DNA of 22,940 nt. Source: a virus. The position numbers and the translations under genes were made by a program. Position 1 is the first letter of the stretch. The number at the start of each line of letters is the position of its first letter. Of the stretch, positions 6,021-16,008 are shown in pieces. The notes beneath the pieces are model-generated. The model had not been told where the DNA came from. It ran no database searches and saw only the letters and a program-made list of their open reading frames with translations. Location: positions 1-22,940 of the IMG/VR virus record IMGVR_UViG_3300030118_000003; one strand, 5' to 3'.

Positions 6021-6602
6021 ATGGCATCAGTAGTAGATATTTGTAATGGAGCATTAAATCAATTAGGTGCATCAACTATCCTTTCATTAACAGAAGATTC
6101 AAAAAACGCTAGACTTTGCAATTCAAGATATACACAAGTAAGAGATAGTATATTTAGATCACATCCATGGAATTGCTTACAAAAAAGAGTAGAACTAGCA
6201 GCAGATACTGATGCTCCTGCATGGGGTTTTAGTTATGCTTATACTTTACCAGCAGATTGTTTAAGATTACTTAGAATTTTAGATTATGATTCAAACTACA
6301 AAGTAGAAGGTAGAAAAATTTTAAGTAATACTTCTACTATGAAAATATTATATATTGGTAGGATTACTGATCCCAATGAGTATGATGAATTATTAAGAGA
6401 AACTTTATCTGCTGCTCTAGGAGCTGATATTGCTTTTGCAGTTACATCAAATAATCAAACAGCAAAAAATATGTATAATTTATTTAGAGATAAATTAACA
6501 GATGCTAGATTTGTAGATTCAACAGAAGGTCAAAATATAGATCAAGACCTAGGTATGTCAGATCAAGTAGATGCAGGTACATTTATAAATTCAAGGTTTT
6601 AA
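6021..6602 (+). CDS. Tail tubular protein A / adaptor (gp11-like)
   Basis: A 193-residue protein matching T7 gp11 in length (196) and order. It forms the dodecameric adaptor ring below the portal and links it to the nozzle. The N-terminus VVDICNGALNQLGASTILSL is the family signature (a first helix carrying ALNQLG), followed by the segment RDSIFRSHPWNCLQKRVEL (residues about 45-63) with its HPW, also typical, then a beta domain with LPADCLRLLRI and a C-terminal helical part (ELLRETLSAALGADIAFAVT). An AAGGAAAT sequence lies upstream of the ATG. Gene order after the capsid block is as in T7. Confidence 0.9.
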   Translation: MASVVDICNGALNQLGASTILSLTEDSKNARLCNSRYTQVRDSIFRSHPWNCLQKRVELAADTDAPAWGFSYAYTLPADCLRLLRILDYDSNYKVEGRKILSNTSTMKILYIGRITDPNEYDELLRETLSAALGADIAFAVTSNNQTAKNMYNLFRDKLTDARFVDSTEGQNIDQDLGMSDQVDAGTFINSRF

Positions 6603-6605
6603 TAA

Positions 6606-9170
6606 ATGGCTAGGGTAGCTGTAGAATTAACAAACTTTACTAGCGGTGAGCTGTCGCCAAGATTAGATGGTAGAACTGATCTAACTAAATATACATCTGG
6701 TTGCTCAACCTTAGAAAATTTAGTTGTCTATCCACATGGTAGTGCAGCTCGTAGACCAGGTTCTACATTTGTAGCAGAAGTAGCTGATAGCGATAACAAA
6801 ACAAGATTAATTCCTTTTGAATTTTCAACAACACAAACTTATATGCTTGAGTTCTCAAACTTAAAAATGAGAGTGTATAAAGATAGTGGTGCTGTATTAG
6901 AAGGAGATAAAACTATATCTGGAATTACTGCTGCCAATCCTGCTGTCGTAACTGCTACATCACATGGTTATGAAAATGGTGATGAAGTATTGATTAGTGG
7001 TGTTTCTGGTATGACAGAAGTTAATGGTAAAAGATTTTTAGTTGCAGATAAAACAACAAACACATTTGAACTACAAGATAAAGATGGAGTAGATATAAAC
7101 AGTTCAGGATATACTGCTTATAGTTCTGGTGGTGTAGCTAATAAAGTTTTTGAATTAACAACACCTTATACTACTGCACAACTTTTTGATTTAAAATTTG
7201 CACAGAGTGCTGATGTTATGTACATCACACATCCTTCACACGAAGTAGAAAAATTATCTCGTACTGCTCATACTACTTGGACTTTGACAGATGTAGATTT
7301 TACCAAAGGACCAATGCAAGATGCTAACACAACTGACACAACTTTAAATCCAGGTCAATCAGCAGTAGGTACAGGTATAGCTTTAGTTGCTTCTGCGGTT
7401 ACTGGTATTAATGGTGGCTCTGGTTTTCAATCAACAGATGTTGGAAGATTTGTTTATTTAAGTGGAGGTTATGCAAAAATAACTGCTGTTACAGATACAA
7501 CCAATGCAACCATTACAATTATTACAGCTTTAGATAGTGCTAGTGCTACAGCTAATTGGCAACTAGGAGCTTTCTCTGACACAACAGGTCATCCTTCAAG
7601 TGTAACTTTTTTTGAACAAAGATTAGTTTTTGCAGGAACAACTGATCAACCACAAACAATATTTTTTTCAAAGTCTGGTGATTATGAAAACATGGATGCA
7701 AACATTGGTGGAACTGTGGCAGATGATGATGCAATTATTTATACAATCGCATCTAATCAAGTTAATGCTATCAGATTTATGACAGCAACTAGAACTTTAA
7801 TTATTGGTACAGCAGGTGGTGAATTTACTGTATCAGGAGGTGGTACAGATTCTGCTATTACACCAACTAACATATTAATTAAAAAACAATCTAACCATGG
7901 CTCGGCAAATGTAGATGCTATAGCTGTAGGTAACGCAACATTATTCTTACAAAGAGCTAAAAGAAAAATTAGAGAACTAGCATATAACTTTGATGTAGAT
8001 GGTTATATTGCTCCTGATATGACTATCCTTGCTGAACACGTTACTGAAAGTGGTTTAACACAGATTGCATATCAACAAGAACCTAATCAAATTGTTTATG
8101 GAGTAAGAGGAGATGGTGAATTAGTAGGATTAACTTATCAAAGAGAACAACAAGTAACCGCTTGGCATAGACATATTTTTGGTGGTAGATTTGGTAATGC
8201 TACTATTACAGTTACTGATTATGCAAACATAGCAAATGGTACAAGAATAGTTTTAACAAAAGCAGATGGCACAACTACAACCTTTACTTCTGCTACATCT
8301 TCTACAACTGGTAAGTTTCATACAACAACAAGTAATAATCAAACAGCAACAAATTTAAAAACATTAATAGATGCTGACTCTGATTTTACAGCAACAGTTA
8401 GTAGTAATGTAGTTACAATTACAGAAACATCACCATTGTCTACAGGATTTTTAACTATTACATCTTTAGATGATTCTACTCGATTAGCAAAAACTGACGA
8501 AGGTAAAGCAGTATGTGAAAGTGTTGCAGTTATTCCAACTGACGATACTGAATATCAAGTTTATGTAATTGTTAAAAGAACAATCAATGGTGCAACTAGA
8601 AGATTTGTAGAAATATTAAATGTATTTGATTTTGATGAAACAGATAATACATCATTTAATTTTTTAGATAGTGCATTAAGTTATAGCGGTAGTGCTGCAA
8701 GTACAATTTCTGGATTAGATCATCTTGAAGGACAAACAGTTTCTATATTAGCAGATGGTGCAACACATCCAGATAAAACTGTTAGTTCTGGTAGTGTAAC
8801 TTTAGATCGTTCTGTAATAAATGCTAAAATAGGATTAGCTTATACATCTTTATTAAAAACTATGAGATTAAATGCTGGTTCACAGAATGGTACATCTCAA
8901 GGTAAGACAAAAAGAATATATGATATAACAGTTAGAATGTTTGAAACAATAGGTGTAGAAGTAGGACCTGATCTTTCAAATATGGAAAGAATACCATTTA
9001 GAAGTTCTGCTGATTTAATGGATGAAGGTATATCACCATTTACAGGAGATAAAGAAGTAGAATTTAGAGGAAACTATGAAACAGATGGTTTTATATTTGT
9101 TAGGCAAAGACAACCTTTACCTTTTACAATTTTATCGTTATACCCAAGATTAACTACAAATGATGGATAA
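6606..9170 (+). CDS. Tail tubular protein B / tail nozzle (gp12-like)
   Basis: An 854-residue nozzle protein (T7 gp12 has 794) that makes the distal tail tube. The N-terminus has the conserved FTSGELSPRLDGRTDLTKY and CSTLENLVVYPHGSAARRPG blocks. The core carries VTFFEQRLVFAGT (residues about 333-345), a FSKSGDYENM segment, and WHRHIFGG (520-527). C-terminal features include VKRTINGATRRFVEILN (656-672) and FRGNYETDGFIFVRQRQPLP. Three beta insertions are apparent: residues about 105-180 resemble an FCCH-type domain (GITAANPAVVTATSHGY...GD.V), 245-325 a second (DVGRFVYLSG...W.LGAF), and 528-632 a third (ATITVTDYANIANGTRIVLT...). Residue numbers are approximate. The stop lies one base before the gp13-like start. 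Confidence 0.9.
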   Translation: MARVAVELTNFTSGELSPRLDGRTDLTKYTSGCSTLENLVVYPHGSAARRPGSTFVAEVADSDNKTRLIPFEFSTTQTYMLEFSNLKMRVYKDSGAVLEGDKTISGITAANPAVVTATSHGYENGDEVLISGVSGMTEVNGKRFLVADKTTNTFELQDKDGVDINSSGYTAYSSGGVANKVFELTTPYTTAQLFDLKFAQSADVMYITHPSHEVEKLSRTAHTTWTLTDVDFTKGPMQDANTTDTTLNPGQSAVGTGIALVASAVTGINGGSGFQSTDVGRFVYLSGGYAKITAVTDTTNATITIITALDSASATANWQLGAFSDTTGHPSSVTFFEQRLVFAGTTDQPQTIFFSKSGDYENMDANIGGTVADDDAIIYTIASNQVNAIRFMTATRTLIIGTAGGEFTVSGGGTDSAITPTNILIKKQSNHGSANVDAIAVGNATLFLQRAKRKIRELAYNFDVDGYIAPDMTILAEHVTESGLTQIAYQQEPNQIVYGVRGDGELVGLTYQREQQVTAWHRHIFGGRFGNATITVTDYANIANGTRIVLTKADGTTTTFTSATSSTTGKFHTTTSNNQTATNLKTLIDADSDFTATVSSNVVTITETSPLSTGFLTITSLDDSTRLAKTDEGKAVCESVAVIPTDDTEYQVYVIVKRTINGATRRFVEILNVFDFDETDNTSFNFLDSALSYSGSAASTISGLDHLEGQTVSILADGATHPDKTVSSGSVTLDRSVINAKIGLAYTSLLKTMRLNAGSQNGTSQGKTKRIYDITVRMFETIGVEVGPDLSNMERIPFRSSADLMDEGISPFTGDKEVEFRGNYETDGFIFVRQRQPLPFTILSLYPRLTTNDG

Positions 9171-9171
9171 T

Positions 9172-9615
9172 ATGTTATATATAGTACCTTACACTGCTGA
9201 ACATGGAAAATTTATTCTATCATGTCAAATGAATCATAAACTTATGGATAAAGATGCACAATATGAAGGAGATGCTATGAACCTTGTGCAAGACCACTTA
9301 TCTTTTACAGGATTAGTAAATGACAAACCTATCTTTGCTGCTGGTATGAAAATGATTTGGGGTCAAGTTGCAGAAGGTTGGGTCATTGCAACACAAGATG
9401 TTTGGCAACATCCTATTGGTGTAGCAAAGGCAATTAAAAAAGATTTTGCTAGAGTTGCAAGAAAGTATAATATTAAAAGAGTTCAAACTGCTGTAAGATC
9501 AGATTTTGACAAAGGTATAAGATTTGCAGAATGGTTAGGATTAAAAAACGAAGGATTAATGAAACACTATGGTTTTGATGGTTCAGACCAATACAGATAT
9601 GCGAGGATATTCTAA
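9172..9615 (+). CDS. gp13-like internal virion protein with GNAT-type fold
   Basis: A 147-residue protein between nozzle and internal core genes, the position of T7 gp13 (138 residues). The beginning MLYIVPYTAEHGKFILSC resembles the start of T7 gp13 (MTIRP...), and the C-terminal half (RVQTAVRSDFDKGIRFAEWL followed by GLKNEGLMKHYG) is the GNAT acetyltransferase-like ending. The typical R/Q-x-x-G-x-G/A acetyl-CoA loop is not seen, so enzyme activity is doubtful. I chose the ATG at 9172 because it follows the nozzle stop as TAATATG, a junction used twice elsewhere; ATGs at 9160 and 9163 inside the nozzle gene would add three or four residues. T7 gp13 is involved in virion assembly and absent from mature particles in part; whether that holds here is unknown. 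Confidence 0.8.
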   Translation: MLYIVPYTAEHGKFILSCQMNHKLMDKDAQYEGDAMNLVQDHLSFTGLVNDKPIFAAGMKMIWGQVAEGWVIATQDVWQHPIGVAKAIKKDFARVARKYNIKRVQTAVRSDFDKGIRFAEWLGLKNEGLMKHYGFDGSDQYRYARIF

Positions 9616-10073
9616 TGGGATGGGGAACTGCTTTAGTAGGTGCGTTAGGTGTAGCACAATATCAACAACAAAGTGCGATTGGAAAATATAATCAAGCTGT
9701 TGCTAATAGAGAATCTGAAGTATTAAAAGTTCAAGCAGATGCAATAGAAAAGAAAAAAGAATTTGATATTGCACAGTTTGATAAAGAGTTTCAAAAAGTA
9801 GAAGGTCAAACAAAAGTAGCACTTGCAAAATCTGGCGTGGTTCAAGGAACAGGTACAGCATATAGAATTGAAATGGCAAATGCTATGGAAGCAGAATTAC
9901 AAAAACAACTCATTGCATATAATGCTAAAGTTCAAGCCGATAAAAAATTAGAAGAAGCAAAATTTGCAATCATTAGAGGAAACATTGCACAGCAAAATGC
10001 TAAACTTGCACAAATTAATACGATTGCTTCTACTGGAACAAGTTTGTTAGTAATGAGTAAAGGAACATCATAA
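9615..10073 (+). CDS. Internal virion protein B (gp14-like)
   Basis: A 152-residue protein starting in the preceding stop (TAATG) and ending the same way. The N-terminus is Gly/Ala-rich and hydrophobic (GWGTALVGALGVAQYQQQ); the rest is a long alanine-rich, charged helix with coiled-coil character (residues about 35-130), with the segment VALAKSGVVQGTGTAYRIEM in the middle. This layout and the position after the gp13-like gene fit gp14 of T7 (196 residues), which is ejected early and inserts in the outer membrane to open the DNA channel. The protein is shorter than gp14. The identification rests on order and composition. Confidence 0.82.
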   Translation: MGWGTALVGALGVAQYQQQSAIGKYNQAVANRESEVLKVQADAIEKKKEFDIAQFDKEFQKVEGQTKVALAKSGVVQGTGTAYRIEMANAMEAELQKQLIAYNAKVQADKKLEEAKFAIIRGNIAQQNAKLAQINTIASTGTSLLVMSKGTS

Positions 10074-12160
10074 TGCCAAAAATACCTATTTTTGAAGCTA
10101 AAGGAACTATTACAACTGATGTAGGTGTAACTAAAACTGGTGTACAAGTTCCTTTATCACAAACTATTGGTACAGCACTTGCACCTATAACTAAAGCTGT
10201 AGCTAATCATGCTATTAAAGAAAAAAATTTTGAAAACAAAACAGAAGCATTAAAATTAGAAAATAAAGCATTGTTAGAATTAGTAGATGTTTTTGAAGAA
10301 GCTGGAAGATTAGATAATAAAGATCAAGCATTTAGTATTATTCAAAATAAATCTGAAATTATAAAAAATAAATATAAAGATAAAGCATCTAATAAACATG
10401 TTTTAACAATGTTTAATAATAATTTTTATGCTGAAGTACAAAAAGGAATATTTAAAGTTAATAAAAAAGTATCTGCAAATATCATACAATCTTTAGATCA
10501 ACAAGTTGCAACAAAAAAAAATAGATTATTAACTGACGCATACTTAAATGATAATCCACTTGCTTTTAAACTCATAGGATCAGAACTAGAAAAACTTTAT
10601 AAAGAAAATTATGAAGGTAGAATTGATGATGATGAATATAACAGATTAATTGCAAATATACCTGCTGAATTACAAATATTTGAAGTCAATCAATTAATTA
10701 CAAAAGATCCACTATCAGCAATACAAAGATTAAGAGATCCAGACCAATTTAAAGATTTACAACTAAAAGATAGAATATCTTTAGAAAGAGAAGCATTGTT
10801 ATCTTACAGACCTATTTTAAAAGATAACATGACAAATTATTTAGTAGCATTAGAAAATGGTGAAAAAATACCATTAGATCAAAATGCTGTTAAAGAAATT
10901 TTTGGTAACACTGCATATCAAGATTTTAAACAAACTGAAAAAAACATTATTAATTATAGTGCATACAAAGTTAATTTATACAATTCTAAAGTTGGAGATG
11001 AAAGATCAGTAGTAGAATCTTTTCCTTTAACTGATGAAAATTATGCAGAAGATTTAAAATATAAACAAAAACTTATAAATGAATTAACTAAAAAAGATGA
11101 GTTAATTGCAAAAGATTCTGCAAGATTAGTTTTAACTTATAATTCTGAAGTAAGAGCTGCTTATGATGAATTTAACAATGAAACTAACGAAACTATAAAA
11201 GCTCAAAAATTTTCTAAATATGTTAATATGGTTTATCAAGCTCAAGTAGATATGGGTATTGATTCAGATCTAATTAAAATTATTCCACAAAGTCAAGCAG
11301 CAGATATTGTTAAAGATTACAACTCAAGAAGTGCTAATGAAAAGATAGGTTATCTACAAGCATTAGAAGAACAGTATGGTGAGTATTATGGTAAAGTATT
11401 AATGCAATTATCAGAAAATGGTTTACCTGTTACTGCTAAATTAGTTTCTTATTTCAATGATGAAAAATTTGCTTTAGCATCTTTATCCATAGATACCAAA
11501 GAAGAAAAAGATATTCTAAAAAATTTTTTAAAAGGCACAGATGAAACATTTAGTAGTGTACAAAAAAAAGTTGCTGATGACATAGAAGAATTTAGACAAA
11601 AAGTTTTATTAGGAAATCCTTACAATACATCTAAAGCAAATAAAGAACTAGATCAAATTACAGAAGTTTTAACATACATGGCTATTAATGAAATGAGTAG
11701 AGGAACAGATATTAATGATGCTGTGGGTTTTGCTACTGATTTTATTAATAATAATTTTGTAATGGAAGATAGTTACTTTATTCCAAGAATATATAACAAC
11801 GAACCTTTAGGTTCTGGTCAAGTAGAATTTGTAGCTAAAAAAGCAAATGTAATTAAAAATCACTATTTAGAAGCATTTGATATGGAGACATTCAGATCAA
11901 CTAATCCAGATGTACCAGAAGAAGAATTAAATTCATCCATGATAGAACAAGCTAAAAAAAATGGCGTTTGGTTAAATACAGCAGATGGTAATGGTTTAGT
12001 TTTTGCTATTAAGTTTTTTGATGGCACTTATGGTTTGATACAAAACAAAGAAGGAAAATTATTAAGATTTAATTTTGATGATGATTCTTATGTATTACCA
12101 GGCACAAATATTGTGATGGATAAATTAACTAAAAAAGATGAAGAACCACCATCTCCTTAA
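10073..12160 (+). CDS. Internal virion protein C (gp15-like)
   Basis: A 695-residue hydrophilic, largely helical protein, comparable in length to T7 gp15 (747). It starts in the previous stop codon (TAATG). The N-terminal segment (IPIFEAKGTITTDVGVTKTG) is short and extended, then comes a long series of charged helices (for example EDLKYKQKLINELTKKDELI). No membrane segment or catalytic motif is seen, and no lysozyme-type active site. The C-terminal 90 residues look beta-rich (VFAIKFFDGTYGLIQNK). The gene lies between gp14-like and gp16-like genes, and its role in the ejected periplasmic tube is inferred from that order. Confidence 0.78.
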   Translation: MPKIPIFEAKGTITTDVGVTKTGVQVPLSQTIGTALAPITKAVANHAIKEKNFENKTEALKLENKALLELVDVFEEAGRLDNKDQAFSIIQNKSEIIKNKYKDKASNKHVLTMFNNNFYAEVQKGIFKVNKKVSANIIQSLDQQVATKKNRLLTDAYLNDNPLAFKLIGSELEKLYKENYEGRIDDDEYNRLIANIPAELQIFEVNQLITKDPLSAIQRLRDPDQFKDLQLKDRISLEREALLSYRPILKDNMTNYLVALENGEKIPLDQNAVKEIFGNTAYQDFKQTEKNIINYSAYKVNLYNSKVGDERSVVESFPLTDENYAEDLKYKQKLINELTKKDELIAKDSARLVLTYNSEVRAAYDEFNNETNETIKAQKFSKYVNMVYQAQVDMGIDSDLIKIIPQSQAADIVKDYNSRSANEKIGYLQALEEQYGEYYGKVLMQLSENGLPVTAKLVSYFNDEKFALASLSIDTKEEKDILKNFLKGTDETFSSVQKKVADDIEEFRQKVLLGNPYNTSKANKELDQITEVLTYMAINEMSRGTDINDAVGFATDFINNNFVMEDSYFIPRIYNNEPLGSGQVEFVAKKANVIKNHYLEAFDMETFRSTNPDVPEEELNSSMIEQAKKNGVWLNTADGNGLVFAIKFFDGTYGLIQNKEGKLLRFNFDDDSYVLPGTNIVMDKLTKKDEEPPSP

Positions 12161-12162
12161 TT

Positions 12163-13446
12163 ATGGCTAATATTGGATTCGGACTACAAACTGATCAAAA
12201 CGCACCTGAAAGAGGTTATGATTTATTTAAAACCAGTTTAGGTGAAACACTTTCCACGACTGCTGCAGATGCTTGGAAATATAATCCTGTATCGTCTATA
12301 TGGAGACTTGCAGAATTAGAAGGTAATAGAAATAAAGATGATGATGAACCTTTAATTGACAGACAAATTTTAAACGAAAAATATGGTAGTCTTGGTTTGT
12401 TTTTTGAACAAGATGAAAAACAATCAACTGTAGAAATTTTAGTAGAAAGAAAAAAAGAAGAAAGAGAAAGACAAAGTATTATTAATAGAGGACCACAAGG
12501 TTTATCGGTAGGTGCTGCAAAACTTGCTACTTCATTTGTAGCTAGTGCATTAGACCCAATAAATCTTGTTGCAGCTTTTATTCCTATTGTAGGTCAATCT
12601 AATTTTGCACGATTAGTTGCAAGATATGGATTTACAAGAGCTAGACTAGCAAAAGGTGCAATTGAAGGAACAGTAGGTACTGCATTAGTTGAACCTATTG
12701 TTTTAACTGCTGCACAAAAAGAACAATCTGATTATGATTTAGTAGATAGTTTTATTGCTGTTAGTTTTGGAACTATATTAGGAGGTGGATTACATGTTGG
12801 TGCAGGTAAATTAAAAGATTTTGTAAAAAGAAGAAAGTTTGAAAGAAAAGTAAATGAAGCTAGAGAAAAAGCTGGTATTACTGATGGTGAGACACCTGAA
12901 TGGAATCCTTATAAAGAATATTATGGAGAAAATGCAAGAATTATGAAAGAACTTGCAGAGACATCACCAGAAACAAGAGCTGCATTATTACAAAGAGCAT
13001 TAACAGATTTAATAGAAGATAATCCTGTTAATGTAAAACCTATGGCAGATCTTGATCCAAAATTAAGAGAAGCACAAATAAATCAAAATGTTCCTGCAAA
13101 AGAAAGAGTTAATGTCAATCAAAAAGATGACAACATAAAAGGTATTGATAAAAGAGTTACTGATGAAAATTCTGGTAATACTATTGTTAAAAATCCTGAC
13201 CAAAGAGAACTTAATAATTTTGAAGCATCTGGTAAATCTAAAAGTTTAGAATCTAAAAATTTAGATCAAGAGAATGTAGATTTAGAAAGTCAACTTAATA
13301 TTTTAAAAGACAGACAAAAAGGATTAGATATTGAGGACAGTGTAGAAATACAAACATCTAAAAAAGCAGTAGATGAATTTAACCAAAAAAATAAAGAAAT
13401 TAAAGATGCAATTAAAGATGGTATTAATTGTGTAACTAAAAGGTAG
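12163..13446 (+). CDS. Ejection protein, N-terminal half of a gp16-like core protein
   Basis: A 427-residue protein with an N-terminal segment MANIGFGLQTDQNAPERGYD, a charged helix, then a hydrophobic region with three possible membrane segments (about 112-145, 165-182 and 192-212; for example ALDPINLVAAFIPIVG and IAVSFGTILGGGLHVGAG). The last 90 residues are charged coiled coil (residues 340-427, ESKNLDQENVDLESQLNIL). It lies where T7 has gp16 (1318 residues) and, with the next gene (852), sums to 1279. Proteins with this hydrophobic region are found in other marine podophages as ejection proteins. No transglycosylase (SLT) motif is visible. The next gene follows after two bases. Confidence 0.72.
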   Translation: MANIGFGLQTDQNAPERGYDLFKTSLGETLSTTAADAWKYNPVSSIWRLAELEGNRNKDDDEPLIDRQILNEKYGSLGLFFEQDEKQSTVEILVERKKEERERQSIINRGPQGLSVGAAKLATSFVASALDPINLVAAFIPIVGQSNFARLVARYGFTRARLAKGAIEGTVGTALVEPIVLTAAQKEQSDYDLVDSFIAVSFGTILGGGLHVGAGKLKDFVKRRKFERKVNEAREKAGITDGETPEWNPYKEYYGENARIMKELAETSPETRAALLQRALTDLIEDNPVNVKPMADLDPKLREAQINQNVPAKERVNVNQKDDNIKGIDKRVTDENSGNTIVKNPDQRELNNFEASGKSKSLESKNLDQENVDLESQLNILKDRQKGLDIEDSVEIQTSKKAVDEFNQKNKEIKDAIKDGINCVTKR

Positions 13447-13448
13447 TT

Positions 13449-16007
13449 ATGGCAGAAGATAAATGTTTGGCACAGATACGAGAGACTCTTAAAAGATCAT
13501 CTATAGAAACAACTAAAGCTGAAGATATTTTAAGTGAAATTAAAAAAGCACAAAGAGAGGTTGATGTTAATAATTTAGATGATGCTATTATAAGTGATTT
13601 AACTGAAAAAGTATTAAAACAACAAGAGATACAAACTAAAATTAACCAAAGAAATAATTTAGAAAACGAAATAAAAATTAGAAATACAGTTGAATATGTA
13701 GTGGATCAATTTAGTAATGATCCTGTAGAAGGTTTGACAGCAGTATTGGTTGGTTCTAATTTACAGAAACAAGGATCACGATCATCAGTTGCTCTTGCTC
13801 AACTATCCAAATATAGACAAATTGCTACAGCTTTTTCAGAAAAACTTCGACAAAAAAATTTAACAACTTTATTTGCAAATGCAAATTCTGATATTGATAG
13901 AAGAATTGCTAGAACTATTTGGGAGTTAGGTGAAGGTAAAACAATAACAGAAAAAAATAAAGAAATTGTAGAACTATCAAAAATAATACATGAGTTTTCT
14001 GAAACTTTAAGATTAGAATATAATAAATATGGTGCAAACATTGGTAAGTTACCTGGTTGGATTGTAAGACAATCTCACGATCCTTTTCAGTTAAGAAATG
14101 CAATGGATGTTTTAAATTTAAAAAATAATAAAAATATTAAAGAAATAAATGGTTCTGCTGAAAGAAATTTAGAAGCATGGAAATCGTATATAAAAACTAA
14201 ACTTGATGAACGAACTTTTGAAGGAGTAGCTGACAAAGATCGAGATCAATTCTTAACTTATGCTTATAATTCTTTAATAAGAAACGAACATCAAATTGCA
14301 GAAGGTTCTGGTGGTCATTATGGAAGTAGAGATTTAACATCAAAACTAAATGCAAAAAGAGTATTACATTTTAAAACTGCAGATGATTGGTTTGATTACA
14401 ATTCACATTTTGGTGGTGGTAATTTAAGAGAATCTTTATTTGCAGGTTTTAACTATGCTGGAAGAAACATTGGTTTGATGAGTACATTAGGTACAAAACC
14501 AAAAGCAAGTTTTGAAAAAATTGGTAGATTAGTAGAACGACATTTTATTAATAAAGGTGAGCAAGGTAAGGCACAAAAAGTTGGAGATTATCTTAAAATT
14601 CAAGGTAGGTACGAAAGACATTTTGCAGAAGTAGATGGATCGGTAAATTCTATAAATAGTTTTTCTGGTGCAAGATGGAGTGGTATTACAAGATCTATTT
14701 TATCAATGGCTAAACTAGGAGGTGCTGTTATTTCTGCTATGGCAGATATTCATTTATATGGTCGAGAATTGAAATATCAAGGTAGATCATATTTAGGTGG
14801 TGTTGCTGAAGCTATGACACGATTAGCTAAAGTTAAAAATTCTAAAGCTAAACAAGAAATAGCAGAACAACTTGGATTTATGGCAGATAATATTATTTAT
14901 GATTTAGCTGCAAGATATTCTGTAGGTGATACTTTAAATAGATCTTTTACAAAATTACAAAGAACTTTTTTTAAATTAAATTTATTACAATGGTGGACTA
15001 ACTCTTTAAAAGAAGGAGCAATGTTAGGTATGGGTAATTATGTTGCAAAACAAAGAAACATAGCTTTTAAAAATTTAGATTTTAAATTTAAGAGATTAAT
15101 TGAACATTTTGGTATTAATGAAAAAATATGGAACACGATTAGAAAAATGGATGTTGAAAGAGCAGATGATGGTAAAGAATTTTTTTCGGTAAGACAAATA
15201 GATAATTTATCTGATGATGCTATCAAATCTTTAGCTGGATTAAAAACAATGTCAAAAAGACAAATAGATATTTTTAGAGATAACTTAAAAACAAAAGTTA
15301 TGGGTATGTTTTTAGATAGATCTACTTACGCAGTTATAGAACCAGATGCTAGAACAAGATCTTTTATGAAAGGTGGTTTACATGCAGGAACTTTTTGGGG
15401 TGAAGCAGCAAGATTTATGTTTCAATTTAAAGCATTTCCTTTAGCTATTATACAAAAAGTTATGGGAAGAGAAATAGCATCATTAAAAGCTGGTAGAAAA
15501 TTAGAATCATTTTTCGGTATAGTAAATTTAATTATAGGTTCTTCAATATTTGGTTATATATCTATGACAGCAAAAGATTTATTAAAAGGTAAAAGTCCAA
15601 AAGATCCAACAAAAAAAGCTACATTTTTTGCTTCTATGTTACAAGGAGGTGGTCTTGGTATTTATGGTGATTTTTTATTTAGTAAAAGTTTTAGTGGTTT
15701 AGACGTTTTAGCAACAATGACTGGTCCTGCTGCAACTGAATTTGCTAAAGCTGCTAATGCTTTAAGATATGCAGTTCAAGGTGAACCATCAAAAGCAGGA
15801 AAACAAGCATACAAATCTATTGTAAATAATATACCATTTTTAAATTTATTTTACTTAAAAACTGCCTTTGATTATGCTATAGGTTATCAAATGTTGGAAA
15901 CACTTTCTCCAGGATCTTTAAGAAGGATGGAAAAGAAAATGAAGAAAGATACAGGTCAAGAATTTTTATTGACTAAACCATCAACTTTATTTAAAGGATT
16001 TAGATAA
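13449..16007 (+). CDS. Large ejection protein, C-terminal half of a gp16-like core protein
   Basis: An 852-residue mostly helical protein. Residues 1-75 are coiled coil. The segment KRVLHFKTADDWFDYNSHFG (residues 303-321) is a hallmark I associate with internal core proteins of marine podophages. The region after about 410 (SILSMAKLGGAVISAMADIH) and near 690-712 (GIVNLIIGSSIFGYISM) are hydrophobic and could cross a membrane. The remainder is Lys-rich, ending LLTKPSTLFKGFR. It would form, with the preceding gene product, the channel for DNA translocation. The start follows a TAG and two T residues. The catalytic glutamate context of a lytic transglycosylase was not found. Confidence 0.76.
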   Translation: MAEDKCLAQIRETLKRSSIETTKAEDILSEIKKAQREVDVNNLDDAIISDLTEKVLKQQEIQTKINQRNNLENEIKIRNTVEYVVDQFSNDPVEGLTAVLVGSNLQKQGSRSSVALAQLSKYRQIATAFSEKLRQKNLTTLFANANSDIDRRIARTIWELGEGKTITEKNKEIVELSKIIHEFSETLRLEYNKYGANIGKLPGWIVRQSHDPFQLRNAMDVLNLKNNKNIKEINGSAERNLEAWKSYIKTKLDERTFEGVADKDRDQFLTYAYNSLIRNEHQIAEGSGGHYGSRDLTSKLNAKRVLHFKTADDWFDYNSHFGGGNLRESLFAGFNYAGRNIGLMSTLGTKPKASFEKIGRLVERHFINKGEQGKAQKVGDYLKIQGRYERHFAEVDGSVNSINSFSGARWSGITRSILSMAKLGGAVISAMADIHLYGRELKYQGRSYLGGVAEAMTRLAKVKNSKAKQEIAEQLGFMADNIIYDLAARYSVGDTLNRSFTKLQRTFFKLNLLQWWTNSLKEGAMLGMGNYVAKQRNIAFKNLDFKFKRLIEHFGINEKIWNTIRKMDVERADDGKEFFSVRQIDNLSDDAIKSLAGLKTMSKRQIDIFRDNLKTKVMGMFLDRSTYAVIEPDARTRSFMKGGLHAGTFWGEAARFMFQFKAFPLAIIQKVMGREIASLKAGRKLESFFGIVNLIIGSSIFGYISMTAKDLLKGKSPKDPTKKATFFASMLQGGGLGIYGDFLFSKSFSGLDVLATMTGPAATEFAKAANALRYAVQGEPSKAGKQAYKSIVNNIPFLNLFYLKTAFDYAIGYQMLETLSPGSLRRMEKKMKKDTGQEFLLTKPSTLFKGFR

Positions 16008-16008
16008 T

